DNA from: JAPORY01 sp965215385
Lineage (GTDB): Bacteria > Pseudomonadota > Alphaproteobacteria > Rhodobacterales > Rhodobacteraceae
Reading direction: 5' to 3'
Assembly: GCA_965215385.1 (NCBI GenBank)
Contig: OZ244059.1
Coordinates: 3,410,001 to 3,474,000 of the forward strand
Length of the DNA: 64,000 nt
Shown: piece after piece, positions 53,506 to 63,501 of the stretch
How the letters are laid out: the number at the start of each line of letters is the position of its first letter
How positions within the stretch are numbered: the first letter of the stretch is position 1
The notes under the pieces: model-generated
Databases searched by the model: none
The model's input: the letters and a program-made list of their open reading frames with translations, nothing else
Told to the model about the DNA's origin: nothing
Made by a program: the position numbers and the translations under genes

Positions 53506-54705
53506 CTATGGTTTTGCGGTTGCCGTTAGAGAAAAATCGATCTCTACTGAGTACCCGACAAAACTCTCGTCTGGAAAGGTTGACCCGACGCCGAAATCAA
53601 GCCGCTGAATGATGACTTTCCCATTTGCATTCGTGACATCTTGGTTGACCATCAGTGTGAGCGGCAGCGAAATTTCTACCGCGATGTCACGAACCGACAG
53701 ACTCCCAATGGCTTGATAACCATCTTCACCGCGAATGATATCGGCCTGAAACCGGGCAGTCGGATACGTCTTACTGTCGAGAAACAGATCACTGAGAGCC
53801 TGTTCGGTGACCGTTCCGAGCGTGAGAGACGACGTGGTGATGATAACGTCGACAGCGCCGACAACGCCCGCAGTTGCCTCGGGATCAAAACTGATCGTCG
53901 CAGCCCAGTCAGCAAATTTCCCAGCAATCGGCGATCCTGCTTGTGTTACGGTGATACCCAATTCACCCGCCGTGACCGTCCAACTTGAATTTATTCCCGT
54001 CTGAGCTGTACTAGGCGCCGCCGCGTGTTGGGTTGGGTAGGCACCAAGCAGCCCGCCGAGGCCAAGAAGTGCTATCCAGACTGCCGCGGCTATCAGAAAC
54101 GGCAAAATCCATACTGGGCGCCTTGAAGTCGGAAAGTCAGAACGATTGCGCGGCAGCATCCGCATGAGCGTCGCATCCTGATCGAGGAAGTGATGTTTTA
54201 GGGCGCCGGCGATATGCAGACCCACCGATGCCAACAAAATAAACTTGGTGACATGATGAAATCCAGCGAACAAATCCGCCGTCCAGGGGTCTTTGGGGAC
54301 AAAGAAAAGGTCCTGCGAAAATGGCCACAAAATAGGGGCATAGCCAGTGCTTGCTGCGTGATGAATCCAACCAGTTAGGGGGACAGCAATGATGGCGAAG
54401 TAAAGTAGCCAATGTACAATCGCGGCAAGTGTGACTTCAAAGTACTTTGGTCGGCCTACGACCTCGGGCGTGGTTTGCGTCATAGTCCAAAAGATGCGGA
54501 AGACTGCGACCCCTAAAGCTGTAATGCCAAAAGTCTTGTGCAAGGAGAAGACAAACAGTTTACTCGCAACCTGCTCCGAAGTCTCATTTGGAAGTTGAGC
54601 GGCGTACACCGCGAGGGGGATTGTCATGAAAATCAAAATGACCATAAGCCAATGGAGTGTTTTACTCATCGAGCCGAACTGGTGCGAGGTGTTTGAGATT
54701 GGCAT
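53506..54705 (-). CDS. cytochrome b561 fused to a YceI domain
   Basis: A 399-residue protein. Residues about 1-185 form a four-helix cytochrome b561 with haem-ligand histidines in MSKTLHWLMV, SLHKTFGI, AIVHWLLY and VGLHIAGALKHHFLDQD. A fifth hydrophobic segment (ILPFLIAAAVWIALLGLGG) leads to a periplasmic YceI domain (about 240-399: ITVTQAGSPIAGKFADW, FDPEATAGVVGAVDV, QAIGSLSVRDIAVEISLPL, LDFGVGSTFPDESFVG). It likely moves electrons across the membrane with a bound lipid or quinone as partner. ATG 54705 is preferred over 54765 on similarity. Confidence 0.93.
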   Translation of the reverse strand: MPISNTSHQFGSMSKTLHWLMVILIFMTIPLAVYAAQLPNETSEQVASKLFVFSLHKTFGITALGVAVFRIFWTMTQTTPEVVGRPKYFEVTLAAIVHWLLYFAIIAVPLTGWIHHAASTGYAPILWPFSQDLFFVPKDPWTADLFAGFHHVTKFILLASVGLHIAGALKHHFLDQDATLMRMLPRNRSDFPTSRRPVWILPFLIAAAVWIALLGLGGLLGAYPTQHAAAPSTAQTGINSSWTVTAGELGITVTQAGSPIAGKFADWAATISFDPEATAGVVGAVDVIITTSSLTLGTVTEQALSDLFLDSKTYPTARFQADIIRGEDGYQAIGSLSVRDIAVEISLPLTLMVNQDVTNANGKVIIQRLDFGVGSTFPDESFVGYSVEIDFSLTATAKP

Positions 54706-55028
54706 GGCGAGGATCAGTTCGAAGTGGAAGGCAGCAGCCTTAATTGCGGTCATTCTGGCGCACAATAGTTAACGGCCATTTGGGTATTGGCTCTTGGCGA
54801 TCCATCAGCATAATCACCAAACTTTGCCAATGAAAATAGCAGTCAGGGGTAAGGATCAAGAAGATCGTGCGGCGGAAAGCAAAATTGATAACCGGGGATC
54901 ATTGATTCTCAAAACTGCGGCAAGAGGATTTGGCCGCGAGGGACAACCGCATTTTTCCAATCCAAATCTATCGCCGATAATTGCAATTCAAGGTTGCTAT
55001 ACATAAACCGCAAATTTGAGGAAAATAT

Positions 55029-55988
55029 ATGAAGCGTGCATTTGTGTTTCCGGGACAGGGTGCCCAGTTCATCGGTATGGGTAAAGAACTCGCTAACGCC
55101 TATCCGTCAGCTCGGGCTGCTTTCGAGGAAGTCGACGAGGCATTGGGCGAACGCTTGAGCCGATTAATTTGGGCGGGTGATCAGGAAACTCTGACGTTAA
55201 CTGCAAATGCACAACCAGCTCTGATGGTTACATCGGTTGCGGCCTTTCGGGCGTTGGCGAGTGAAGGGTTAACCATTGACGATGGGACTTATGTTGCTGG
55301 TCATTCACTTGGTGAGTATTCTGCGCTCACCGTCGCCGGATCGCTAACACTGTCTGATACGGCAACGTTGTTAAGAATTCGGGGAACCGCAATGCAGGCG
55401 GCAGTACCTAACGGCAAGGGGGCAATGGCGGCAATCCTTGGACTTGATCTCAAGGTGGTAGCAGAAGTCGTACGTGAATCAGCTGGTGATCAGGTTTGTC
55501 AAGTTGCCAACGACAATGATCCGGCGCAAGTTGTGGTGTCGGGTCATCGAGAAGCCGTAAATCGAGCTGCTGCGCGTGCGAAGGAACGCGGTGCTAAACG
55601 GACAATTCTACTGCCGGTCAGTGCGCCGTTCCACTGTTCGCTAATGGAACCGGCGGCAAAACATATGTCAGATGCTCTAAGTGCCGTCACGATCACGCCA
55701 CCAAAGATACCGCTGATCGCCAATACCTTAGCGGAATCGGTCTTGGACCCTGAACGTATTCGAACATTACTGGTCGATCAGGTTACCGGCGTTGTGCGTT
55801 GGCGTGAGACAATTCTTGTGATGGGTGCGGATAACATCGCGGAAGTTTGGGAAATTGGTGCCGGAAAAGCATTAACCGGTATGGTGCGACGAACAAACAA
55901 AAGTATGGCGACGCGAAATATTGTAGTCCCTGCGGAAGTGCGGGCGGCTATGACCAGCCTGGAGTCCAGCAATGATGTTCAATCTTGA
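55029..55988 (+). CDS. fabD: malonyl-CoA:ACP transacylase
   Basis: A 319-residue enzyme loading malonate onto acyl carrier protein. FPGQGAQFIGMGKEL opens the protein. The nucleophile Ser93 lies in YVAGHSLGEYSAL. QVANDNDPAQVVVSG, the catalytic histidine in LPVSAPFHCSLMEPA, and EVWEIGAGKALTGMVRR follow. TTGAGGAAAATAT precedes the ATG. Its 3' end overlaps fabG by 17 bases, so the two are coupled. Confidence 0.97.
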   Translation: MKRAFVFPGQGAQFIGMGKELANAYPSARAAFEEVDEALGERLSRLIWAGDQETLTLTANAQPALMVTSVAAFRALASEGLTIDDGTYVAGHSLGEYSALTVAGSLTLSDTATLLRIRGTAMQAAVPNGKGAMAAILGLDLKVVAEVVRESAGDQVCQVANDNDPAQVVVSGHREAVNRAAARAKERGAKRTILLPVSAPFHCSLMEPAAKHMSDALSAVTITPPKIPLIANTLAESVLDPERIRTLLVDQVTGVVRWRETILVMGADNIAEVWEIGAGKALTGMVRRTNKSMATRNIVVPAEVRAAMTSLESSNDVQS

Positions 55989-56712
55989 CGGAAAAAATGC
56001 CTTAATTACAGGTGCGTCTGGCGGTATTGGCTCCGCGATAGCCAAATGTCTGTGCCGAGCAGGCGCAACCACCGCCTTGACTGGAACACGGGGCGAGGTT
56101 CTTCAGGAGCTTGCCAGCGATTTAGGATCTGATGCGTATCCTTTCCCGTGCGATCTCCACGCGCCGGAAGCCATTTCTGAACTCACCGATGCAGTGAGCG
56201 AGAAACTTGGCAGTATTGATATCTTGGTAAATAACGCCGGGGTGACCGCAGACACGGTTTTATTGCGAATGTCAGATGACGATTGGAATCAGGTACTGGA
56301 ACTGAATCTCACCACCACGTTCAGGCTTTCCAAGTCAGTGCTTCGCGGTATGATGAAAGCGCGTTGGGGCAGAATTATCAACATATCTTCGGTGGTCGCT
56401 CACACCGGCAATGCTGGTCAAGCGAACTATGTGGCTGCGAAGGCTGGAATGATCGGTTTTACTAAATCGCTGGCGCAAGAAGTTGCCAGCCGCGGCATTA
56501 CCGCAAATGTTGTGGCACCAGGTTTTATCGATACCGCAATGACCGAAAAGTTGAATGAGGCGCAAAGAACTGCCATAAGTAACCGCATACCCATGCAACG
56601 TATGGGCACACCCGACGAAGTCGCAGCCGCGGTCCTATTCTTGGCAAGCAATGAAGCATCGTATTTTACCGGCGCAACGCTGCCTGTGAATGGCGGCATG
56701 GTGATGGCATAA
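55972..56712 (+). CDS. fabG: 3-oxoacyl-[acyl-carrier-protein] reductase
   Basis: A 246-residue NADPH-dependent short-chain dehydrogenase: ALITGASGGIGSAIAK nucleotide site, LVNNAGVTADTVLLRM, the serine of NISSVVAHTGNAGQ, YVAAKAG with catalytic tyrosine and lysine, VAPGFIDTAMTEKL. GGAG in the fabD 3' end serves as its ribosome-binding site; ATG 55975 is an equally possible start. Confidence 0.97.
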   Translation: MMFNLDGKNALITGASGGIGSAIAKCLCRAGATTALTGTRGEVLQELASDLGSDAYPFPCDLHAPEAISELTDAVSEKLGSIDILVNNAGVTADTVLLRMSDDDWNQVLELNLTTTFRLSKSVLRGMMKARWGRIINISSVVAHTGNAGQANYVAAKAGMIGFTKSLAQEVASRGITANVVAPGFIDTAMTEKLNEAQRTAISNRIPMQRMGTPDEVAAAVLFLASNEASYFTGATLPVNGGMVMA

Positions 56713-56886
56713 ATCAAGTAACGAATTGTGGTTGTCATTGGAGTGACAAATCGGTATACGCCAATAATGGATAGAGAACGGACAGTTTTTCTGTCCCAGC
56801 TTGTTTCTTTTGACCTTCTGTCGCGAAAAGAAAAAAGCGCAGAAACAGCAACCAATTGACGACGACGGTAACGGTGAGGAATTGAT

Positions 56887-57120
56887 ATGAGCGAAGTCGC
56901 AGATCGCGTGAAGAAAATTGTGGTAGAGCACCTCGGAGTTGAGGAGGCGAAGGTTATTGATAACGCTTCGTTTATTGATGACCTTGGGGCTGATAGCCTC
57001 GATACGGTTGAGTTAGTGATGGCGTTCGAGGAAGAATTTGCGATTGAGATTCCCGACGATGCGGCGGAAAACATCCAAACCTTCGGTGATGCGGTCAAGT
57101 TCATTCAAGATACGGCTTAG
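56887..57120 (+). CDS. acpP: acyl carrier protein
   Basis: A 77-residue acidic helical protein with the phosphopantetheine serine Ser37 in DDLGADSLDTVELVMAFEEEF. GGTGAGGAATTGAT precedes the ATG. It lies 175 bases after fabG, perhaps with its own promoter, as is common for this highly expressed gene. Confidence 0.98.
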   Translation: MSEVADRVKKIVVEHLGVEEAKVIDNASFIDDLGADSLDTVELVMAFEEEFAIEIPDDAAENIQTFGDAVKFIQDTA

Positions 57121-57849
57121 CGTATTCATTGCTTCAGCTTTTACCTATCGGTTGCTATTTCTTTTTTGATACCCGTTCCGCTAATTAAGGTGCTCTTGAC
57201 CTAATGACGGTGGCGATGATCGCCATCGAATTTAGTCGCCGCCCGCCACCCGCCGGTGGCAACCGCTCGCCAGTCGTGGACTGATATTGCCGCCAAAAAC
57301 CAGGGCACGGTTCGGATTCGGCAGAAACTCGTGATGGCACCAAAATTTGCCGCCAAGTTAAATTGAGCTTCTTAGACCCGCCATAATCTCGGAACGTGCT
57401 TCGGTCACGGCGATACGTTACGATCAACGGTGCCATCAGTCGAACACAAAGCCGATTAAAGCGGTGCCTCATCGGAACACTGGCGCGAGAGAGATGCAAA
57501 AGTCGGTCGCCGGAGCCCGCTCTAGGGCTGTTCGCTGCCAACCGAAGCGGCACCGGTAAAATGCTCAGGTTCTCGTTACCGGCGTGACAAGAGTTTCGAT
57601 CAAGTTCGGTATCGGCAATATACGGCAGAATTGGAATTTACATTCATGCGGCACTGCAATAGCACCGATTGTCGGAGTTGCGAGCCACGTTTCACGTTGA
57701 AATCGGCCTTCGTAAGCAATCATTTTGCGGTGTCGAATTGTGATTTTGCGCGTATGGGATGTTGCATCAGTCTGACTGGATCCTGGCGCGGATAAGCGTG
57801 GTAGCTTCAATTTGTTAGATGGGCGAACCGGATAGTTTGAAAGCTGCGA
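57121..57849. other. 729-base insertion between acpP and fabF with no intact gene
   Basis: In related genomes acpP and fabF are usually close. Here 729 bases intervene. A reverse frame of 122 codons (57553-57185) is open but arginine-rich and without a ribosome-binding site, and I recognise no family. I read the stretch as inserted, decayed sequence, but cannot name its source. Confidence 0.4.
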
Positions 57850-59112
57850 ATGCGAAAAAGAGTTGTTGTAACGGGCTTGGGGTTAGTCACGCCGCTCGCC
57901 GATGGCGTTGCGGCTAGTTGGGAGCGTATCCTAGCGGGCCAGTCGGGTGCCGGAACGATCTCGGGTTTTGATCCGGCGGGATTAATCACCACCTACGCCT
58001 GTGAGGTGCCGCGCGGGAACGGTGAAGACGGAACCTTTTTTGCCGACACCTATATGGAACCCAAAGAACAACGAAAAGTTGACACTTTTATCATGTTTGG
58101 GATTGCCGCTGCACAGCAAGCGGTTGAGGATGCAGACTGGTTCCCAAAGACCAAAATCGAACAGGAGAGAACCGGGGTTCTAATCGGATCTGGAATTGGG
58201 GGGCTCAACTCCATTACCAACACAACACTGTTGATGAATGAGCGGGGTGCTCGCCGCGTCAGCCCGTTTTTCGTCCCTGGTGCCCTGATCAACTTAATTT
58301 CCGGACAGGTTAGTATTCGTTACGGCTTCAAAGGGCCAAATCACTCAGTGGTTACCGCTTGCTCTACTGGCGCACACGCGATCGGTGATGCGGCCCGAAT
58401 GATCAAGTATGGCGATGCGGATGTCATGGTTGCCGGTGGTGCTGAGGCGGCAATTTGCAAGTTAGGAATCGCTGGTTTCAATGCCTGCAAGGCCCTCAGC
58501 ACCAAGCGTGGGCACGAGCCAGAAAAAGCAAGTCGCCCTTTTGACGACGATCGCGATGGCTTCGTTATGGGAGAGGGGGCTGGCGTCGTGGTGCTGGAGG
58601 AACTAGAGTTTGCGCGTGCGCGTGGCGCACGAATTTACGCGGAGTTAACGGGGTACGGGCTTTCCGGGGATGCGTTTCACATCACTGCCCCGTCGGAGGA
58701 CGGTGATGGTGCCATACGCGCCATGCAAGCAGCCTTGAAGGACGCCGACACAAACCCGGCTTCCCTCGATTACATCAATGCCCATGGCACTTCGACAATG
58801 GCGGACGTCATCGAATTAGCAGCGGTCGAACGGCTGCTTGACAAGTCGGTCGCAAACGTCACACTCTCATCGACCAAATCTGCTACTGGTCACCTCTTAG
58901 GGGCTGCCGGGGCAATTGAGGCAATTTTTTCGATCCTTGCTATCCGAGATCAAGTCGCACCACCAACCATAAACCTAGATAATCCGGCAACCGAAACCCA
59001 GCTTGATCTCGCGCCAAACCGCAAGCGTGAACGACGCATCAAGACCGCTTTAACCAATTCCTTCGGCTTTGGTGGAACCAACGTCAGCATCGTCTTTCAG
59101 GAACTGTCTTAA
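57850..59112 (+). CDS. fabF: 3-oxoacyl-[acyl-carrier-protein] synthase II
   Basis: A 420-residue condensing enzyme: RVVVTGLGLVTPLADGV start, nucleophile Cys171 in VVTACSTGAHAIGDA, catalytic histidines in DYINAHGTSTMA and KSATGHLLGAAGAIEA, and NSFGFGGTNVSIVF at the end. It ends in TAATG shared with mltG. Confidence 0.97.
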   Translation: MRKRVVVTGLGLVTPLADGVAASWERILAGQSGAGTISGFDPAGLITTYACEVPRGNGEDGTFFADTYMEPKEQRKVDTFIMFGIAAAQQAVEDADWFPKTKIEQERTGVLIGSGIGGLNSITNTTLLMNERGARRVSPFFVPGALINLISGQVSIRYGFKGPNHSVVTACSTGAHAIGDAARMIKYGDADVMVAGGAEAAICKLGIAGFNACKALSTKRGHEPEKASRPFDDDRDGFVMGEGAGVVVLEELEFARARGARIYAELTGYGLSGDAFHITAPSEDGDGAIRAMQAALKDADTNPASLDYINAHGTSTMADVIELAAVERLLDKSVANVTLSSTKSATGHLLGAAGAIEAIFSILAIRDQVAPPTINLDNPATETQLDLAPNRKRERRIKTALTNSFGFGGTNVSIVFQELS

Positions 59113-60275
59113 TGGTTCGATCACTAGCCTCAAACGGGCTAACTTTACTTATTGTCGTTTTCTTTTTGCTTGCGAGCGTCATCTTGTGGGGACAGCGCCA
59201 ATACTACGGGAATGGCCCCTTAACAGAACCCATATGTCTGCGTGTCGAGCGCGGCGCATCTATGACGAGCGTGGGAGAGTTTCTTCGTGCCGCAGACGCC
59301 ATTGCCTCAGCACGAATTTTTCAGTTAGGGGCTGACTACACGGACAAGACCGCAGCGCTGAAGGCCGGAAGCTTCTTGATTGAGCCGGCCGAATCAATGG
59401 CGACAATTATCGAAAAAATCACTGTCGGGGGAGCCAATAGCTGTGGAGCAGAGGTAATTTACCGTGTTGGAGTGACGCGCCTTGTTGCCGAAGTTCGAGA
59501 AATCAACCCAGCGACAAAAAAGAATGACTTCCTCGTCGAGTTCATCGCCGCCGCGGCGTCGGTTCCGCCAGTTTATCAGCAAAAGAAAGACGAACCCGGA
59601 ACCCGGTTTCGAATTTCTCTAGCCGAGGGAGTCACCAGTTGGCAGGTGACCGAGGCTCTAAAGCAAATTGATGTTTTGACCGGCGACATTGCTGATGTTC
59701 CGATGGAGGGCTCGCTGGCACCTGATAGCTATGAGTTTATCAGGGGAAAACCACGGGCCGAAATCTTACGACAAATGCAAGATCGGCAAAAGCAACGGGT
59801 GGCGGCGGCCTGGAACACGCGCTTCGATGGCTTGCCATTGAACGATCCTGACGAAATGCTGATCCTCGCTTCGATTATCGAAAAAGAGTCGGGAGTCGCC
59901 GATGAACGAGCGAAGATCGCAAGTGTGTTTGTCAATCGGCTAAACCGAGGAATGCGCTTGCAGACCGACCCAACCGTCATCTACGGCATCACGCAAGGTC
60001 AAAATGTGCTTGGTCGCGGCTTACGAAGAAGCGAACTCACACAACGTACGCCTTGGAACACCTACGTGATTGATGGATTGCCGCCAACCCCGATTGCTAA
60101 TCCCGGTCTTGCCAGCCTGCGAGCGGCAGCCCGTCCCGATGATACCCCATACTTCTTCTTTGTTGCCGACGGCACGGGTGGGCATGCTTTTGCCGAGACT
60201 TTGGTTGACCATAATCGCAATGTTGCGCGCTGGCGAAAAATTGAGGCTGAGCAAAAAGCAAAGGCTGGGGAGTGA
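59112..60275 (+). CDS. mltG: endolytic murein transglycosylase (YceG-like)
   Basis: A 387-residue inner-membrane enzyme that cleaves nascent glycan strands and helps set their length. One N-terminal membrane anchor (LTLLIVVFFLLASVILWG) leads into the YceG domain: GSFLIEPAESMATIIEKI LysM-like part, MEGSLAPDSYEF, and the catalytic glutamate in LASIIEKESGVADERAKIASVF, then RLQTDPTVIYGITQG and YNTYVIDGLPPTPI-type motif (here WNTYVIDGLPPTPIANPG). One-base overlap with fabF. Confidence 0.96.
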   Translation: MVRSLASNGLTLLIVVFFLLASVILWGQRQYYGNGPLTEPICLRVERGASMTSVGEFLRAADAIASARIFQLGADYTDKTAALKAGSFLIEPAESMATIIEKITVGGANSCGAEVIYRVGVTRLVAEVREINPATKKNDFLVEFIAAAASVPPVYQQKKDEPGTRFRISLAEGVTSWQVTEALKQIDVLTGDIADVPMEGSLAPDSYEFIRGKPRAEILRQMQDRQKQRVAAAWNTRFDGLPLNDPDEMLILASIIEKESGVADERAKIASVFVNRLNRGMRLQTDPTVIYGITQGQNVLGRGLRRSELTQRTPWNTYVIDGLPPTPIANPGLASLRAAARPDDTPYFFFVADGTGGHAFAETLVDHNRNVARWRKIEAEQKAKAGE

Positions 60276-60289
60276 GTTGAAAACAATGA

Positions 60290-61225
60290 CAACGCGTTGA
60301 CAATGCGTGATCGATGCATCTGGTTCGATGGCCGCCGGGGCGCAACGCTGCCAATAACCGAATCGGCTAGTTCTCAGGGATCAGACTGAAATTCGTCGAT
60401 GAAATGGTGCACGACCGCCTTGAGCGGTTCTTCGCCTAGCCGAAATCAATCAATCCCCGCGTAGTACCGTATCGTTGTGCTCGCCAGCGATTCTCGCCAA
60501 GCATGAAGATATCATCTTCCCGCCATCGCAAGTTATCGGCTCGATACCGGCGGAGCGTTCGAGCTATCGCTTGCACGGTGAGATTTGTCCAAAAGATGAT
60601 CTGTATAGCAATCGTCTTGAGCCCGGCGGCGGTCACCGTGCGGGCCGCTTCGCAAAATTTTCCCAAATCCATGAAGGTAACTTCTACGCGTTTTAACGAC
60701 CGAGCGCGCGTGAAAAGTTCCTAACAGTAGGCCATAAAACCTGACACTATGGTGATTAGATCAAACTTTTTCGAGCGGCAAGTTGTCGAATACGCTTATG
60801 CGGCGGGATGACAATTCGGTATCACTGCCCGGCCAAAATGGCGACGAGGTCGACAAGGCGAAAAGATGCGGCAGAAAATAGTTCATCTGCGGCAACAGGT
60901 CGATCCGCAGGTTCTTATCTTCAATGCCGATTTAAACCCGCCTGCCACCGAGCAAAAGGCGCCGAGCGACATCTCTTAACGCTTTGCGGAGGTCGTTATA
61001 ACGCTCCTTTTGCGGGTTCTGTTGATCTCTCTCTAATCAGCGTAAGGGTCATAGGATACGGCAATCGGTACCAAGTTAAAGCGAGCAGCCTGACGAACGG
61101 TACACGACCGCAGGTGCTTGAGGTCATTACGAACCTCGCCGATGTCATTGCCGACGTTGGTGCCAATCTCAATCTGACATTGTTAAAACTCGGGAGTGAC
61201 TCGCCCTTGCAACCCGTTCGCGCAA
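60290..61225 (-). pseudogene. ybdK: carboxylate-amine ligase (YbdK/GCS2 family), decayed
   Basis: Reverse-strand pieces in collinear order: RVTPEF, a stop, QCQIEIGTNVGNDIGEVRNDL, KHLRSCTVRQAARFNLVPIAV (about 61215-61040); then LRIDLLPQMNYFLPHLFALS and TSSPFWPGSD (about 60900-60820); then DDIFMLGENRWRAQRYGTTR GLIDF (about 60530-60440); and EEPLKAVVHHFIDEFQSD (about 60420-60370). This is the GCS2 glutamate-cysteine-ligase-like family. At least four frameshifts or stops interrupt it, and the N-terminus is missing. It follows mltG convergently. Confidence 0.75.
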
Positions 61226-62721
61226 CAATCCATACGGTCTTGCGATGCTTGAACCGGATCTAGAGAAGCTTTGTCGAATAAGATATTCTCTCTCTTGATT
61301 TTTGGCCCCTGAAGTTTTTTTCGACGGGTTATCTCGGGGAAAATATACCGAGACAGAGCCAGCCGAACCTCGCCTTGTGGATATTCCGCGGCCAGTCAAA
61401 AACTGTTAGACGCTTTGCCTAGATAAGCTGCCCATCTGTGCGTTCGAGTCGGTAACGATCAGAGTCTCGATTCCTTACAACTGATCAGTCAAGATAGATA
61501 TCAGGGAATTGGTGGGCTGCAGGACTTAATGAGATCTTCTCCGTGTTTGTGGTAGCGTTGATTCCGTTTATTCTGCTCCGGAGCGTCGGTCTTGTTCTCA
61601 GTCCGAACTGCCCTCTGTGAGTTTCCTGAACGGAGCTAAAGGACGATATCTGATTCATCACTGGAGCCCACACCCGGCCTGTTAGTGCTTTCAAGCTGGG
61701 CATCTTGTATGCCGCTTGATGATACCGACCCGCAGATAAAGTGGCGCACAATCATCGGCGGATTTCAGTGCCGATTTATTGCGACGATTCGAAGAACCAA
61801 TCCGTGCTCATTGTGAAGCAACTCACGGGATGTTCCACCCACACGACAAATCCGCTCGGTGCAGATTCACGGCGTGATAGCGACTCAATTTGATCTGCCG
61901 CGCATGGAACTCTTTGGGCGTGTCAGATAGCGTCACGCCGACGATGGAGACTGTGCCGGCTACGAATAAACTCTGTTCGCCGACGAACGAACCCGATCGC
62001 CCAACGACGGGACTTGATCGCCGGCCAGCCACGGCCAAAAAAGTTCTTGCATATTTAGATAATAGTATTAACTATATTTCAGAATAATTACTGCAAAGGA
62101 GGGGCTTTAGAAATCAATCATCTTACCAAGCCCGACGTCCGGAAGATCACGAAGTGTTGCCAGTCATCTTAAAACCGCGGGTAGGGGAGAGCCCCGACCA
62201 GCCAGTTCTGATCGGTGGGAGAACGTGAATGCTCTCAAAATATAGCACATACCGGAATATCCGTCTGACTCTGGGTTTCAGATAAATGGATCTTGCGGTT
62301 GATCGAGTCATTTGCGAATCTTCATGGTTTCTTACTCGCCTAAAACGAGCGAAGGGCATCAATCGGAAATTCTCAACAAGGACACCAAAAAAAGTACAAT
62401 GTAATTCATTCACAAGAGCGTCTGCGAACACACGATAAGCAGCACATTGAGCATAATCACTTGATCGGAAGTAACGCATCCAAAAACGGGTAAGCGCGGC
62501 AAAAAGAGTTTCGTATGCAGTTCTGGAACTATTGCGTTAGAAGAAATCCTTTCGTCAAAAGGTATCTGTCTTCATGGTGCTAACGGAAGTGGCGGTTGGA
62601 GAACGTCCGAATTTGTTGGTTTCAGTAATCGATAAGGTGGCGCAGAAACGATCCAAACAACTTGACAATGATCTCAAGCACCGCTCTCGACACGAACCTT
62701 TCTTTGTTACCCGGTGAAACG
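61226..62721. other. 1.5-kb gap with no supported gene
   Basis: Short frames on both strands (for example 62479-62147 reverse, 110 codons) lack ribosome-binding sites, and I recognise no family. The beginning may contain the lost N-terminal part of the ybdK pseudogene. The segment 62040-62095 is AT-rich. Confidence 0.35.
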
Positions 62722-63501
62722 ATGATTACGACGATGAACGATATTTTGGTAAAAAGAGAGAAAGGAGTGGCGATCGTCACGATAAATCGCCCCGAAAAAC
62801 GCAACTCTGTTACCTACAAAATGTGGCAAGAGTTTGCTGACGTCTTTAACAACCTGTCGGCAGATAAATCTGTCCGATCAGTGATGTTAACCGGCGCCGG
62901 GGACGATTTTTCTGTCGGTGCCGACGTCAGCGAATTTGATGAGGTCCGAGAAAATCATGAAAAGGCCAAGGCATACGAATACGCCGTCGATAAAGGTTGC
63001 ACCGCGATCATGCAGTGCACGAAGCCGGTTATTGCCGTCCAGTATGGTTATACGCTCGGGGGTGGCGCACATTTAGCGATGTCGACTGATTTTCGCTATG
63101 CCCACTCCGGTTCAAAATTTGGAATACCTGCCGCCAACTTGTCTATAATTTATGGCGTTCACGCTACTCGTAAGCTCTTGGCTTTGGTTGGACTATCAGA
63201 AGCAAAAAGAATTCTCTATTGTGGTGAGCACTTTGGTGCCGCGCACGCCGAGCAAGTCGGTTTTGTCGATCATGTCTCTGAATCGCCGTTAGAAGCCGCT
63301 CATCAGCTTGCCAAGACGTTGGCCAAGAAGGCACCACTGACCCAAAGCGGTGCCAAGTACATTCTCAACAGTACGATTTTGCAGGAGTTTGATGCTGCGA
63401 AGGCTGATAACTTGATTGATATTGCCGCCGCCAGTATTGATTACGAAGAGGGCCGCGCTGCATTCTCGGAGAAGCGCCCCCCGGTATTTCGAGGGGAATA
63501 A
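62722..63501 (+). CDS. enoyl-CoA hydratase/isomerase family protein
   Basis: A 259-residue crotonase-fold protein: VAIVTINRPEKRNSVTYKMW, the oxyanion-hole loop GAGDDFSVGADVSEFDEV and TKPVIAVQYGYTLGGGAHLAMSTDFRYA with the usual glycine-rich helix. FGIPAANLSIIYGVHA replaces the more common glutamate-bearing loop, so hydratase activity is not assured. Start ATG 62722 or 62734. The stop overlaps the next ATG by one base, coupling it to a molybdo-hydroxylase FAD subunit, which suggests a catabolic operon for an aromatic or heterocyclic acid. Confidence 0.9.
   Translation: MITTMNDILVKREKGVAIVTINRPEKRNSVTYKMWQEFADVFNNLSADKSVRSVMLTGAGDDFSVGADVSEFDEVRENHEKAKAYEYAVDKGCTAIMQCTKPVIAVQYGYTLGGGAHLAMSTDFRYAHSGSKFGIPAANLSIIYGVHATRKLLALVGLSEAKRILYCGEHFGAAHAEQVGFVDHVSESPLEAAHQLAKTLAKKAPLTQSGAKYILNSTILQEFDAAKADNLIDIAAASIDYEEGRAAFSEKRPPVFRGE

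Noticed and set aside
62147..62479. 110-codon reverse frame
   Set aside because: No ribosome-binding site or family. I could not separate it from chance in a 1.5-kb empty stretch.
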